NCBI RefSeq assembly: GCF_025506275.1 | Contig: NZ_QYCP01000091.1 | Span: forward strand, 1 to 64,000 | Direction of reading: 5' to 3' | Origin: Brevibacterium permense | GTDB taxonomy: Bacteria > Actinomycetota > Actinomycetes > Actinomycetales > Brevibacteriaceae | DNA: 64,000 nucleotides | Program-made: the position numbers and the translations under genes | In this document: positions 47,826 to 57,358 of the stretch, piece after piece | Position numbering within the stretch: the first letter of the stretch is position 1 | How the letters are laid out: each line of letters opens with the position of its first letter | The notes under the pieces: model-generated | Told to the model about the DNA's origin: nothing | What the model saw: the letters and a program-made list of their open reading frames with translations, nothing else | Database searches by the model: none

Positions 47826-50321
47826 TCATCTGCCGATCTCTCCGACGGAGAGGATGCGGAGCACTATATCTCCGGATTCGTCGCTGGCGGCCACGTCCAC
47901 CTCGGCGTCGATGGCCCAGTCCCTGTTGTCGTCGGGATCGGCGAGGATCTGTCGGACGCTCCATGTGTCTGAACCGGGGCTGATATCGATATATTCCCGA
48001 CCGCGGGCCTTCTGGTCGACGATGAGCTCTCCGTATTCGTCGTAGAAGTCCTCGATCGCGTCTTCCCAGGCACGGGAGTCGAATCCGGATTCGGCGTCGA
48101 GGCGGCCGAGTTCCGTGTAGTTCGCACGTTCGGCCAGCAGAACACGGTGGAACAGGGCATTGCGGACCTCCGCGGTGAACACCTTCGTATTCTCGGAGAA
48201 GCGGCGGTCGAGTGCCGGCAGCTCGTCGGGGGCTTCGGTGGGGTCGAGTCCCTGCAGGGTGCGCCATTCGTCGAGCAGCGACGAATCCGTCCGTGCGATG
48301 GTCTCACCACACCATTCGATGATGGTCTCGAGTTCCTCGGTCCGGTTCTCCGCGGGGACGTTGTGGAGCAGTGCGCGGTAGACGTCGGTGAGGTAGCGCA
48401 GCAGGCTGCCCTCGGCCCGGGCGAGACTGTAGTAGCCGACGAACTGGGTGAAGCCCATGGCCTGCTCGAGCATGTCGCGGACGACGGATTTGGGTTCGAA
48501 GCCGCCACGGTGCAGCCAGGGATGAGTCTCGACGAAGTGGTCGAAGGCCGGGTCGAGCATCTCGGCCAGGGGTGCGGGGCTTTCGATCTCGTCAAGGATC
48601 GCCATGCGTTCAGCGTATTCGACGCCTTCGGCCTTGAGTTCGGCCAGAGTCTCTCCCTTGATCCGGTCGAGTTGGCCCTTGAGGATCTGGAACGGCACCG
48701 AGGTGGTCGCCTCGACGATGGATACGACGTCGAGGGCATAGGTGTCGTCGTTCTCGTCGAGAAGCTCCAGTGCGGCGAGCACGAAGGGAGCCAGGGGCTG
48801 GTTGAGCGCGAACTGGGGGCCGAGGTCCTGAGTGGCGATGAGTTCGCTGCCGCGGACCTCGATGAGTCCGGCATCGATGAGGGAGCGTCCGATGCTGATC
48901 GCGGTGAGTTTGAGGTCGAGCCGGCGTTCCCTTGTCTCATGCGTCTTGTCGATGAAGTCGCTGATGGTCGACACATCGGAGCCGGGGCGGGCGACGAGGT
49001 TGAGGATCGTCGAATGGTCGATCTTCATCCGCGGTCGCAGGGTCTCGGATTCGCCTTCGATGAGTTTTGCGAAGGTCTCTTCGGACCAGCCGACGAAACC
49101 GACCGGGGCGGCCTTCTTCTTGCCCTTCTTCTTTTTCTTCTTGTCATCGTTGGCCGCTTTGGCTTCTGCCTTGAGGTTGTCGATGACGTGTTCGGGGGCT
49201 TGGGCGATGACGTAGCCGCGGGTGTCGAATCCGGCGCGGCCGGCACGTCCGGCGAGCTGTTGGAACTCGCGCACGCTGAGTCTGCGCATCTTCCGCCCGT
49301 CGAACTTCGTCAGTCCGGTCAGCAGCACGGAGCGGATGGGCACATTGATGCCCACACCGAGGGTGTCGGTGCCGGAGATGACGAGCAGCAGTCCCTTCAG
49401 CGCGAGCTGTTCGATGAGGCGGCGGTACTTCGGCAGCATTCCGGCGTGGTGGACGCCGACGCCGTGGAGCAGCAGTTTGCGCAGGCTGGTCCCGAATCCC
49501 TTGCCGAAGGTGAAGCCCTTGATGGCTGCGGCAATGGCGGCCTTCTGTTCCTTTGAGGCAAGATCGACCGAGAGCAGGTTGGTGGCGAGGTCGATGGCAC
49601 CGTTCTGAGAGTAGGAGACGACGTAGACCGGGGCCTTGTCGTTGCGGACGAGTCCGCGGAGAGTGTCCGAGAGAGTCTCCGTCGAGTATTCGTAGTCGAG
49701 CGGGACCGGCCTGGTCGCCGAGGTGACCACGGAGGAGTCGCGTCCGGTCGTCTCCGTCATCGTCCGTCGGATGTCGGTGGTGTCGCCCAAGGTGGCGGAC
49801 ATGAGGACGAACTGGGTCTGCGGCATCTCGAGGAGGGGCACCTGCCAGGCCCAACCGCGAGAGGGGTCGGCGACGTAGTGGAATTCGTCCATGACGACCA
49901 TTCCGGCGTCGAGCATTCCGCCTTCGCGCAGCGCCTGGTTGGCCAGGATCTCCGCCGTGGCGCAGATGACGGGCGCCTCCGGGTTGACGGTGGAGTCGCC
50001 GGTGATCATCCCGACGTTCTCGGCGCCGAAGGCGTCGATGAGGGAGAAGAACTTCTCGCTCACCAGGGCCTTGAGCGGGGCCGTGTAGTACGACCGGATC
50101 CCGCGGGTGAAGGACTGGTAGAGAGCGAACAGAGCCACGAGTGACTTCCCCGAGCCGGTCGGGGTCGCCATGATCGTATTGTCTCCGGCGAGGATCGTGA
50201 GGAACGCCTCGTCCTGAGCCGGGTAAGGCTCGACACCGATCTCTTGACAGTATTCGCCGAAGGACTCGTAGATCGTGTCGTCGTCAGCGAATTCCGCTGG
50301 GATCTCCTGCAATCTGGCCAC
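47826..50321 (-). CDS. DEAD/DEAH-box helicase with DUF3516 C-terminus
   Basis: About 831 residues (start GTG 50321 with AAAGG 13 bases upstream; frame open to 50384, so the start is uncertain). Helicase motifs: I ATPTGSGKSLVALFA, II GMVVMDEFHYVADPSRGW, III FVLMSATLGDT, VI REFQQLAGRAGRAGFDTRGYV. A Lys-rich stretch (DDKKKKKKGKKKAAP) at about residue 400 separates the core from the DUF3516 part (FVGWSEETFAKLIEGESETLRPRMKIDHSTILNLV). Ski2-like superfamily 2 helicase, probably acting on RNA; actinobacteria-specific. Convergent/divergent neighbours give no functional hint. Confidence 0.9.
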   Translation of the reverse strand: MARLQEIPAEFADDDTIYESFGEYCQEIGVEPYPAQDEAFLTILAGDNTIMATPTGSGKSLVALFALYQSFTRGIRSYYTAPLKALVSEKFFSLIDAFGAENVGMITGDSTVNPEAPVICATAEILANQALREGGMLDAGMVVMDEFHYVADPSRGWAWQVPLLEMPQTQFVLMSATLGDTTDIRRTMTETTGRDSSVVTSATRPVPLDYEYSTETLSDTLRGLVRNDKAPVYVVSYSQNGAIDLATNLLSVDLASKEQKAAIAAAIKGFTFGKGFGTSLRKLLLHGVGVHHAGMLPKYRRLIEQLALKGLLLVISGTDTLGVGINVPIRSVLLTGLTKFDGRKMRRLSVREFQQLAGRAGRAGFDTRGYVIAQAPEHVIDNLKAEAKAANDDKKKKKKGKKKAAPVGFVGWSEETFAKLIEGESETLRPRMKIDHSTILNLVARPGSDVSTISDFIDKTHETRERRLDLKLTAISIGRSLIDAGLIEVRGSELIATQDLGPQFALNQPLAPFVLAALELLDENDDTYALDVVSIVEATTSVPFQILKGQLDRIKGETLAELKAEGVEYAERMAILDEIESPAPLAEMLDPAFDHFVETHPWLHRGGFEPKSVVRDMLEQAMGFTQFVGYYSLARAEGSLLRYLTDVYRALLHNVPAENRTEELETIIEWCGETIARTDSSLLDEWRTLQGLDPTEAPDELPALDRRFSENTKVFTAEVRNALFHRVLLAERANYTELGRLDAESGFDSRAWEDAIEDFYDEYGELIVDQKARGREYIDISPGSDTWSVRQILADPDDNRDWAIDAEVDVAASDESGDIVLRILSVGEIGR

Positions 50322-50386
50322 GCTGATGCACAGACCTTTCCGATTAGACTGATTCCATCCTATTGCTCGACACCGAGGAGTCACAT

Positions 50387-50677
50387 ATGCCGGTCTTCGC
50401 CGTCACCTACCACTATGGTCCCGATACGGATACGCGGATGGAACACCGCCCCGCGCATCGCCGCTGGCAGGCGGAGCTGAATGAGACCGGGACGATCCTC
50501 GCCTCCGGTCCACTGGACAACGATCCGCAGCCGGCAGGGCTGCTGATCCTCAACGTCGCCGACCGTGCGGAGGTCGAAAGCCACCTCGCCGCCGATCCCT
50601 ATGCCTCGCTCGGTGTCATCGAGTCGACGGACATCCGCGAATGGACTCCCGTGTTCGGCCCCTTCGCCCAGGGCTGA
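50387..50677 (+). CDS. YCII-related protein
   Basis: 96 residues from ATG 50387, GAGGAG six bases upstream. YciI fold: VFAVTYHYGPDTDTRMEHRPAHRRWQAELNETGTILASGPL with the His-Asp pair of the family, and AADPYASLGVIESTDIREWTPVFG. Proposed as small-molecule-binding or dehydrochlorinase-like enzymes; function unknown. Divergent from the helicase gene; TAGACT (50345-50350) and, on the other strand, TCTAAT (50343-50348) form overlapping candidate -10 elements. Confidence 0.85.
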   Translation: MPVFAVTYHYGPDTDTRMEHRPAHRRWQAELNETGTILASGPLDNDPQPAGLLILNVADRAEVESHLAADPYASLGVIESTDIREWTPVFGPFAQG

Positions 50678-50718
50678 GCGCCGGACTGCCGGTCTGGGTC
50701 TGCCCGGACCGGGAAGAC

Positions 50719-50762
50719 ACGAGCGGGGTCCGTCTCGAGAGATCGAGACGGACCCCGCTCGT
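50719..50762. terminator. Bidirectional terminator between yciI-like gene and terC
   Basis: A perfect 20-bp stem (ACGAGCGGGGTCCGTCTCGA and its complement) with a GAGA loop, 42 bases past the YciI stop and 48 bases beyond the convergent terC stop. Confidence 0.82.
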
Positions 50763-50809
50763 TCTGTGCCGACACCGAGGTGGTGTCAGCGCGACCGGGT
50801 CCGATCGGC

Positions 50810-51868
50810 TCAGGCCTCTTCGGATTCGTTCGAGCTGACATCCTTGAAGGAGATGCCGTCCTTCTTCATCTTCACGAGTGAAGCGACAGTGGCCACCACC
50901 ATGGCGAGGACGATGACGGTCAGGGACAGCCATGTCGGCACCTCTGGGATCGAGTGACCCCACGAGAGGAACTCCCAATCGCTCGAATGCAGAGCGTGGA
51001 TGATGAGCTTGACGCCGATGAAGCCGAGGATCGCGGCGATTCCGTAGTGGAGGTAGACGAGCTTGTCGACGAGTCCCCCGAGCAGGAAGTACAGCTGACG
51101 CAGTCCCATGAGGGCGAACACGTTCGCGGTGAACACGAGGAACGCATTCTGAGTGACGCCGAAGATCGCGGGAATCGAGTCGAGCGCGAACATCACATCG
51201 GTCGAGCCGATGGCGATGAACACGATGAACATCGGGGTCCAGTACTTCTTATTGTCGTCGAGGGTCACCCGCAGCTTGTTGCCGTGGTATTCGTCGACGA
51301 CGTTGATCCGCTTGCGCAGGAACCGGATGAGACCGTTTTCGCCGTCGCCGTCGTCTTCGGAGCTGAAGGCCTGCCGGTAGGCGACGATGAGGAGGAAGAT
51401 GCCGAAGATGAAGAAGACTTCGACGAAGGCGCTGATGATCGCCGCACCCGCGAGGATGAAGATGCCGCGGAAGATGATGGCGATGATGATGCCGACCATG
51501 AGCACTTCCTGCTGGTACTTCCGCGGTACCGAGAAGCTGCCCATGATGATGATGAAGACGAACAGGTTGTCGATGCTCAACGAGTACTCGAGCAGCCAGC
51601 CGGTGAGGAACTCGCTGCCGTGCTGGGCATCGCCGATGGCGAAGAGCGCGCCGGCGAAGACCAGAGCCAGGGCGACGTAGAAGGCGACCCAGATGCTCGC
51701 TTCCCGCATCGACGGGGTGTGCGGTCGCTTGACGACCAGCAGGAGGTCGAAGACGAGGATCGCAACGACGATGATTCCCGAGGTGATCATGAACCAGACG
51801 GGAATCGGAGATTCGCTCGCAGCAGCGGCATTGCCGCCGGCCGCGAGCGTGGAGGACAGGATATCCAT
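50810..51868 (-). CDS. TerC/Alx-family membrane protein (probable manganese exporter)
   Basis: 352 residues, about nine membrane helices. Signature acidic motifs in membranes: LEYSLSIDNLFVFIIIMGSF and AIGSTDVMFALDSIPAIFGVTQNAFLVFTANVFALMGLRQLYFLLGG. A cytosolic charged loop (SSEDDGDGENGLIRFLRKR) lies in the middle. TerC/Alx proteins export manganese and support metallation of secreted proteins. ATG 51868 has AAAGG upstream. The 138-base leader has features of a yybP-ykoY manganese riboswitch, which regularly precedes such genes. Confidence 0.9.
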   Translation of the reverse strand: MDILSSTLAAGGNAAAASESPIPVWFMITSGIIVVAILVFDLLLVVKRPHTPSMREASIWVAFYVALALVFAGALFAIGDAQHGSEFLTGWLLEYSLSIDNLFVFIIIMGSFSVPRKYQQEVLMVGIIIAIIFRGIFILAGAAIISAFVEVFFIFGIFLLIVAYRQAFSSEDDGDGENGLIRFLRKRINVVDEYHGNKLRVTLDDNKKYWTPMFIVFIAIGSTDVMFALDSIPAIFGVTQNAFLVFTANVFALMGLRQLYFLLGGLVDKLVYLHYGIAAILGFIGVKLIIHALHSSDWEFLSWGHSIPEVPTWLSLTVIVLAMVVATVASLVKMKKDGISFKDVSSNESEEA

Positions 51869-51903
51869 GGATGCCTTTCGTGGTGAACAGGATGTATCCA
51901 GGT

Positions 51904-52002
51904 CGAAAGTCTCTCCCACGCGGTGAAGCTGCGTGCGCTCCGCGGCCGGACCCCATGTGGGGTCGTGGTGACGACCGCGGATGGACGGGATACTCCCTTT
52001 CG
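51904..52002 (-). ncRNA. Candidate yybP-ykoY (Mn2+) riboswitch upstream of terC
   Basis: On the minus strand the leader has a closing stem CGAAAG/CUUUCG (51997-52002 with 51904-51909), the conserved GGGAGUA immediately 3' of the first arm (51991-51997), a CCGCGG/CCGCGG helix (51975-51980 with 51940-51945) enclosing GUCGUCACCACG and a GACCCC-ACAU-GGGGUC hairpin (51949-51964). GGGAGUA and the GUCA-containing loop are the two conserved Mn-binding elements of this class. A TATACT -10 (52013-52018) would start the RNA at about 52006, just before the first stem. Confidence 0.65.
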
Positions 52003-52012
52003 CCAGCACACC

Positions 52013-52018
52013 AGTATA
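52013..52018 (-). promoter_or_regulatory. -10 element of terC
   Basis: TATACT on the minus strand, six or seven bases before the predicted 5' end of the riboswitch leader. No good -35 is visible. Confidence 0.55.
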
Positions 52019-52054
52019 AACACGCGAGCATCACTCGCGCGTCACAGGTGTGGA

Positions 52055-54187
52055 TCAGGCGTGCCCGGCCTCCTTCATCTGGCGCAGCTCCTGCTTGAGG
52101 TCGGAGAGCTCATCGCGCAGTCGTGCGGCGAGCTCGAACTGCAGCTCCGCGGCGGCCGAATGCATCTGCGAGGTCAGCGATTCGATGAGTTCGGTGAGGT
52201 CGGCCGCCGGCGGGCGCAGCGAACCGGGTTTGCCGGCGGCTTCCCTCTGCTCGTCGGTCAGGGTCGAGTTGTAGCCGCGCTTGCCCTTGCCGTAGTCGAA
52301 TTCGGTGAGCAGCTCTCGAGTGTCCTCGTCCTCACGCTGCAGTCGTTCGGTGATGTCTGCGATTCGCTTGACCAGCGGGGCCGGATCGATTCCGTGCTCT
52401 TCGTTGTAGGCGATCTGGATGGCGCGCCTGCGGTCGGTCTCGTCGATGGCGGTGCGCATCGAATCCGTGATCGTATCGGCGTACATGTGCACCTGGCCGT
52501 TGAGGTTACGTGCGGCACGACCGATCGTCTGGATGAGCGATGTCGACGACCGGAGGAAGCCTTCCTTGTCGGCATCGAGGATCGCCACGAGGGAGACCTC
52601 GGGAAGGTCGAGACCCTCACGCAGGAGGTTGATGCCGACCAGCACATCGAATTCGCCCGCGCGCAGCTCTGTGAGCAGCTCCACACGTCGCAGAGTGTCG
52701 ACGTCGGAGTGGAGGTATTGGACCCGGATATCGTGTTCGAGCAGATAGTCGGTGAGATCTTCAGCCATCTTCTTCGTCAGCGTCGTCACGAGCACACGCT
52801 CGTTCGCGTCGACACGGGTCTTGATCTCGTCGAGGAGGTCGTCGATCTGCCCCTTCGTCGGCTTGACCTTGATCTCGGGGTCGACGAGTCCGGTGGGGCG
52901 GATGATCTGCTGGACGTATCCGTTGGCGTTGCCGAGTTCGAAATTGCCGGGTGTGGCCGACAGGTACACGCTCTGTCCCACGCGCTCCCGGAACTCGTCG
53001 AATTTCAGCGGCCGGTTGTCCATGGCACTGGGCAGGCGGAATCCGTGCTCGACGAGCGTGCGCTTGCGCGACATATCGCCTTCGTACATTCCGCCGATCT
53101 GCGGGACCGTGACATGGGACTCGTCGATGACGAGCAGGAAGTCCTCGGGGAAGTAGTCGAGCAGGCAGTTCGGTGCCGAACCGGGCTCGCGGCCGTCGAT
53201 GTGCCGGGAGTAGTTCTCGATGCCGGAGGTGAAGCCCATCGACTCCATCATCTCGAGGTCGTAGGTCGTGCGCATCTTCAGCCGCTGTGCCTCCAGCAGC
53301 TTGTTCTGCGATTCGAACTCGCTCAGCCGCTTCTGCAGCTCGTCCTCGATGCCGCTGATCGCGGTGGCCATCCGGTTCTCACCGGCGACGTAGTGGCTGG
53401 CCGGGAACACGTGGATGGTGTCCTCGTCGCGCACGATCTCGCCCGTCAGCGGGTGGAGGGTCTGCAGCGATTCGATCTCATCGCCGAAGAATTCGATCCG
53501 CAGCGCGAGCTCCTCGTACTGCGGGATGATCTCGACGGTGTCTCCGCGCACGCGGAAGGTCCCGCGGGTGAAGGCCATATCATTGCGGGCGTACTGCATC
53601 GACACGAAGCGTTTGAGCAGTTCGTCCCGATCGCATTCGTCGCCCTTGTGGAGGGTGACCATTCGGTCGACGTACTCCTCCGGAGTGCCGAGACCGTAGA
53701 TGCACGACACCGTCGAGACCACGACGACGTCGCGTCTGGTGAGCAGCGAGTTCGTGGCCGAGTGCCGGAGTCGTTCGACTTCGTCGTTGATCGAGGAGTC
53801 CTTCTCGATGAACGTGTCCGTCTGCGGCACATAGGCTTCCGGCTGGTAGTAGTCGTAGTAGGAGACGAAGTACTCGACCGCGTTGTTGGGCAGCAGCTGT
53901 CGGAACTCGTTCGCCAGCTGCGCGGCGAGAGTCTTGTTCGGCGCCATGATCAGGGTCGGTCTCTGCACCTGCTCGATGAGCCATGCCGTCGTTGCCGACT
54001 TGCCTGTGCCGGTGGCACCGAGGAGGACGATGTCCCGCTCTCCCGCGTCGAGCCGGTCGGAGATCTCTCGGATCGCCGTCGGCTGGTCACCGGAGGGAGA
54101 GTACTCGGAGACGACCTCGAAGGGCGCCACCTCGCGGGTGACGTCGGGGCGGTGGCCGATCGCTGGCAGGGGGCGTTCTGAGCTCAT
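52055..54187 (-). CDS. uvrB: UvrABC excision nuclease subunit B
   Basis: 710 residues. Walker [18 protein letters not shown], the damage-binding beta-hairpin region [37 protein letters not shown]-like LLVIDESH, motif VI region [24 protein letters not shown], and a C-terminal UVR motif ([25 protein letters not shown]) for UvrC binding. TAGGGT (54194-54199) ends six bases before ATG 54187, so probably leaderless. No LexA box recognised. Lies after coaE as in mycobacteria. Confidence 0.97.
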   Translation of the reverse strand: MSSERPLPAIGHRPDVTREVAPFEVVSEYSPSGDQPTAIREISDRLDAGERDIVLLGATGTGKSATTAWLIEQVQRPTLIMAPNKTLAAQLANEFRQLLPNNAVEYFVSYYDYYQPEAYVPQTDTFIEKDSSINDEVERLRHSATNSLLTRRDVVVVSTVSCIYGLGTPEEYVDRMVTLHKGDECDRDELLKRFVSMQYARNDMAFTRGTFRVRGDTVEIIPQYEELALRIEFFGDEIESLQTLHPLTGEIVRDEDTIHVFPASHYVAGENRMATAISGIEDELQKRLSEFESQNKLLEAQRLKMRTTYDLEMMESMGFTSGIENYSRHIDGREPGSAPNCLLDYFPEDFLLVIDESHVTVPQIGGMYEGDMSRKRTLVEHGFRLPSAMDNRPLKFDEFRERVGQSVYLSATPGNFELGNANGYVQQIIRPTGLVDPEIKVKPTKGQIDDLLDEIKTRVDANERVLVTTLTKKMAEDLTDYLLEHDIRVQYLHSDVDTLRRVELLTELRAGEFDVLVGINLLREGLDLPEVSLVAILDADKEGFLRSSTSLIQTIGRAARNLNGQVHMYADTITDSMRTAIDETDRRRAIQIAYNEEHGIDPAPLVKRIADITERLQREDEDTRELLTEFDYGKGKRGYNSTLTDEQREAAGKPGSLRPPAADLTELIESLTSQMHSAAAELQFELAARLRDELSDLKQELRQMKEAGHA

Positions 54188-54277
54188 AGTCCAACCCTAG
54201 CCCTCGCCCCTGACATTGGGCAGACCGGAGTCGGAACGACAGCCTCGGCGAAGTGCCCGCCGACGTGGGTCACCGTG

Positions 54278-55453
54278 TCAGTCGAAGCTGTCGGGCACCA
54301 GTCGGCGGCGCATCTGCAGGAAGTACGGTTCCTTCGATTCCGCATATGTTCGTATCATCTGCCCGTTCGTCCCGCCCGCAGCCTTCGCTTCGGCCAAACG
54401 GTCTCTCTTCATCTCGAGGTAACGGTCACGCTCCCCCGTGTCCGCGATGAGCAGGTCACGGAACGCGCGGGCGAAGCGCACACCGACCGAGTCCGCGGTG
54501 CGCACATGCAGATTGACGGCACGGCCGGGATCCGTGTTCGCGTGGAGCCATTTCCCTTCGGTCGACTGTTCGCCGAGGTGGTCGCTCATCTCGGCTCCCG
54601 GATAACCGAGTTCGGCCAGTCGAGGTGCCAGCTCCCTGGCGGCGGTGAGATCGGGGACGAGGAGCTGCAGATCGATGACGTCCTTGGCGGGCAGTCCCGG
54701 CACAGAGGTGGAGCCGATATGTTCGATGGCGAACTGCTCGCCCGTGCCGTGTTGCAGCTTCCTGATCGCTCTCTGCGCGTCACCGATCCAGTCGGCATCC
54801 GCGGGATCGACGAGTTCGAGGGCAGCATTCGATGCCCGCAGCCCGGACGCGAGATTGGCGGCGAAGGGGCGGATCCGCGATTCGATGAGCCGGCCGACCG
54901 CGGCCTTCGTCTCTTCGACGGGACCGGAGTTGTCGATGATGACATCGCAGGCTGCTCGGCGGGTGTCGTCATCGGCTTGGCGGGAGATCCGTGCGACGGC
55001 GTCTTCGCGGTCCATTCCGCGGGAGTCCATGAGCCGCTGCAGGCGCACCTCGGCGGGCACGTCGACGAGGAGATTGAGGTGGTAGGCCGATGTCATGTCG
55101 TTCTCGACGAGCAGCGGGACGTCGTGGACGACGATCTCGGCATCGGCGTGTCTGGCGAAGTGTTCGGCGGTCCGGTCGCGGATCGCCGGATGCATCAGGC
55201 CGTTGAGCCGTGCTGTGTGGTCGGAATCGACGAAGGCTGCCGCGGCCAGTGCCGGCCGGTCGAGCGAACCGTCGGAGTGCAGCACCTGCGGCCCGAAGGC
55301 CCCGGCCAGTTTCTCGAGCAGCGGCTGTCCGGGTTCGACGACTTCGCGGGCGATCCTGTCGGCGTCGACGAGCACTGCCCCGTGTTCGACGAGCATTGCG
55401 GACACCGTTGACTTTCCGGCGCCGATTCCGCCGGTGAGACCGATTCTCAGCAT
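54278..55453 (-). CDS. coaE: Dephospho-CoA kinase fused to a GrpB (UPF0157) domain
   Basis: 391 residues. Residues 1-195 are dephospho-CoA kinase, the last step of coenzyme A synthesis: P-loop IGLTGGIGAGKSTVSAML, VDADRIAREVVEPG, and IVVHDVPLLVEN. Residues about 215-385 are a GrpB/UPF0157 nucleotidyltransferase-like domain (FAIEHIGSTSVPGLPAKDVIDLQLLV; HLGEQSTEGKWLHANTDPGRAVNLHV). This CoaE-GrpB fusion is established in mycobacteria and other actinobacteria. TAGGAT, whose TAG is the stop of the upstream gene, is six bases before ATG 55453. Confidence 0.95.
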   Translation of the reverse strand: MLRIGLTGGIGAGKSTVSAMLVEHGAVLVDADRIAREVVEPGQPLLEKLAGAFGPQVLHSDGSLDRPALAAAAFVDSDHTARLNGLMHPAIRDRTAEHFARHADAEIVVHDVPLLVENDMTSAYHLNLLVDVPAEVRLQRLMDSRGMDREDAVARISRQADDDTRRAACDVIIDNSGPVEETKAAVGRLIESRIRPFAANLASGLRASNAALELVDPADADWIGDAQRAIRKLQHGTGEQFAIEHIGSTSVPGLPAKDVIDLQLLVPDLTAARELAPRLAELGYPGAEMSDHLGEQSTEGKWLHANTDPGRAVNLHVRTADSVGVRFARAFRDLLIADTGERDRYLEMKRDRLAEAKAAGGTNGQMIRTYAESKEPYFLQMRRRLVPDSFD

Positions 55454-55459
55454 GGGATC

Positions 55460-55465
55460 ATCCTA
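55460..55465 (-). promoter_or_regulatory. -10 element of coaE made from an upstream stop codon
   Basis: TAGGAT on the minus strand; the TAG is the stop of the membrane-protein gene at 55463-55465, and six bases then lead to ATG 55453. Confidence 0.5.
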
Positions 55466-57358
55466 CTGATCCAGTCGGTAGACCCGCACTCCCTCATCGG
55501 CGAAGATCGGATCTCCGACGGCGGCATCGAGGAATGCCGCATACTCTCCCTCACCTCCCGGCAGGAGCGGAGCTTCGGGGGCGAGGACGATGAAGTCGAC
55601 CCCGGTCTCCCTCAGTTCGGCGACCGCCGAGGCGACTTCCGGGCTGTCCGCGCCAGGCATGGGCTCCCCGTCGAAGACGGAGCCGTGCAGGAGTTCGTCG
55701 AGGGCATCCTCGGGGGCGGAATAGGTCACCGCAGATTCCGGGCTCGAGCCGATGAAGTAGCCGCCGGTCTCGCGGTAGCCGAATCCGCTGACCGACTGCC
55801 ACACCATGGCTTCGTCGGCGTGGGGCTCGGCCCATGCGAGGGGGCGGGGGAAGGTCTTGACGACGGATCCGGCGGGGATCACCTCGGCGATGGAGTGCTC
55901 GTAGAAGTCTGGAACTGTCACCTCATGGGCGGTCTGCGGAGCGGGGAGGACGGCCACGGCGGCGAGGACGAGCAGGATGAGGAGGGCGCGGGCGCGAAGC
56001 AGCTTCCGGTGGTTCAGCGCCCACTGGAGGCCGATTCCGAGTACGGCGAAGAGCGCGATCGTAGAGTGGAGGACGAGCCGCATGGGCAGGATGTTGTTGA
56101 GAACGGGGATGGCTTCGATGAGCGCGAACGGACCGGTCTCGAGGGCGATTCGGCCGCCGAGGAGGATCGGTGAGCCCAGTGCCAGCAGGCCGACGAGGAG
56201 GCCGGTTGCCGCGGCGATGCGCACCGGCACCGCATGTGCGGACCGGCGGGCGAGGCCGAGAACGATGAGCACGGCCGCCGCCAGAGCTGGTGCGCCGACG
56301 TAGGCGCCGAGTTCGGCGGGGTCGATCTCCATGATCCGGGGCAGAGGGGACACTCCGGAGCTCAGCCAGGCCGGGGCGGCGGGGAGGATCGGGTCGAGCA
56401 GGTCGGTGTTCCATACTCCATGTGGGCGGATGGCGCCCTGTGGGGCGTTCGGTCCGGACATGGTCACCAGCAGCGGGATCGCACACAGCATGGCGATGCA
56501 GCCGGCGACTGCGGAACCGAGGCCGAGGGCGACCCATGACCGGGAGCGGTGGAGGCGGCGTCCGAAGACGGCGAGGCTGGCCAGGAAGCAGAGTGCGGCG
56601 AGGAAGGTCCCGGCCAGAACTTCGGTGGAGACGTAGAACTGGAAGCCGAGGAGGAGCCCGAAGCCTCCTCCGAGCAGCCACAGGCGACGGCTGCGCAGCA
56701 GTGAACGGCCGGGATCCGCCTGTATCGCTCGGCCGAGGTCGAGGAGCGCGAGGATCGCCCAGGCGGTCAGGGGCGGAGTGACGATATAGGCGAGGTTCGG
56801 GTGGCCGCCGAGCTGGGCAATGACATAGCTGGAGAAGCCGACCCCAGCAGCGGCGATGAAAGCGGGCAGACGGTCGAGGAAGCGGCGGAAGAGCACAGCT
56901 GCGGCCAGGCTGCCGAACACCGGGAAGGCGAGGATGAGGAGGTTGTAGCTCACGATGGGGCCGGCCACCCACGTCACGGGAGCGAGCAGGATCGCGAACC
57001 CGGCGAGCGAGGTATTCCAGGCTCCGTTGACTCCCCCGCCGAGGGCGTTCATCGATTCCGTGTACAGCAGGCCGCCGGTTTCCCCAGGTCCGAATCCGAG
57101 GATGTCTGCGAGAACCTGTGCGCCGTGCCCGAGCCACCAGATGAACAGTGAGGTGTCGTCATTGGAGGCGACGACGCTGCCGCCGGGGTCCGCGGCGACG
57201 GAGCCGAAGACGGTCAGACTGCCGACACAGAGGATGAGCGTGTACCACAGCCACGGGCGCAGGCGTGCCCGAGCCGTGGGGGCATACAGAAAGGGCCCCC
57301 GGCCTTCCGACCGGGAGCCCTTCTGGTGGCTGCTATCAGCTGCCTGCAAGCTTCTCAC
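55463..57358 (-). CDS. Large polytopic membrane protein, GT-C-like, function unknown
   Basis: About 600 residues with at least ten membrane helices in the first 480 and an extracytoplasmic C-terminal domain ending GEYAAFLDAAVGDPIFADEGVRVYRLDQ. The beginning (FGSVAADPGGSVVASNDDTSLFIWWLGHGAQVL) with acidic residues in the first outside loop, and YVSTEVLAGTF later, resemble GT-C glycosyltransferase-like proteins, but I cannot assign it. The start is a problem: the first in-frame GTG is 57358, inside rpsA and before the rpsA terminator; after the terminator only CTG (57289) is available before an ATG that is too late. Its TAG stop forms part of the coaE -10. Confidence 0.75.
   Translation of the reverse strand: MRSLQAADSSHQKGSRSEGRGPFLYAPTARARLRPWLWYTLILCVGSLTVFGSVAADPGGSVVASNDDTSLFIWWLGHGAQVLADILGFGPGETGGLLYTESMNALGGGVNGAWNTSLAGFAILLAPVTWVAGPIVSYNLLILAFPVFGSLAAAVLFRRFLDRLPAFIAAAGVGFSSYVIAQLGGHPNLAYIVTPPLTAWAILALLDLGRAIQADPGRSLLRSRRLWLLGGGFGLLLGFQFYVSTEVLAGTFLAALCFLASLAVFGRRLHRSRSWVALGLGSAVAGCIAMLCAIPLLVTMSGPNAPQGAIRPHGVWNTDLLDPILPAAPAWLSSGVSPLPRIMEIDPAELGAYVGAPALAAAVLIVLGLARRSAHAVPVRIAAATGLLVGLLALGSPILLGGRIALETGPFALIEAIPVLNNILPMRLVLHSTIALFAVLGIGLQWALNHRKLLRARALLILLVLAAVAVLPAPQTAHEVTVPDFYEHSIAEVIPAGSVVKTFPRPLAWAEPHADEAMVWQSVSGFGYRETGGYFIGSSPESAVTYSAPEDALDELLHGSVFDGEPMPGADSPEVASAVAELRETGVDFIVLAPEAPLLPGGEGEYAAFLDAAVGDPIFADEGVRVYRLDQ
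57291..57322 (-). terminator. rpsA terminator
   Basis: On the minus strand AAGGGCTCCCGG and its complement form a 12-bp stem (one G-U pair) with an eight-base loop, followed by TTTCTGT, 14 bases after the rpsA stop codon. It lies inside the upstream part of the open frame of the next gene. Confidence 0.78.

Noticed and set aside
51923..54181. 752-codon plus-strand open frame opposite uvrB
   Set aside because: Mirror of the uvrB codon pattern; no protein-like motifs and no start signal.
54188..54230. LexA box before uvrB, and likewise before uvrA
   Set aside because: No GAAC-N4-GTTC pattern is present in either upstream region; only the imuA' promoter has one.
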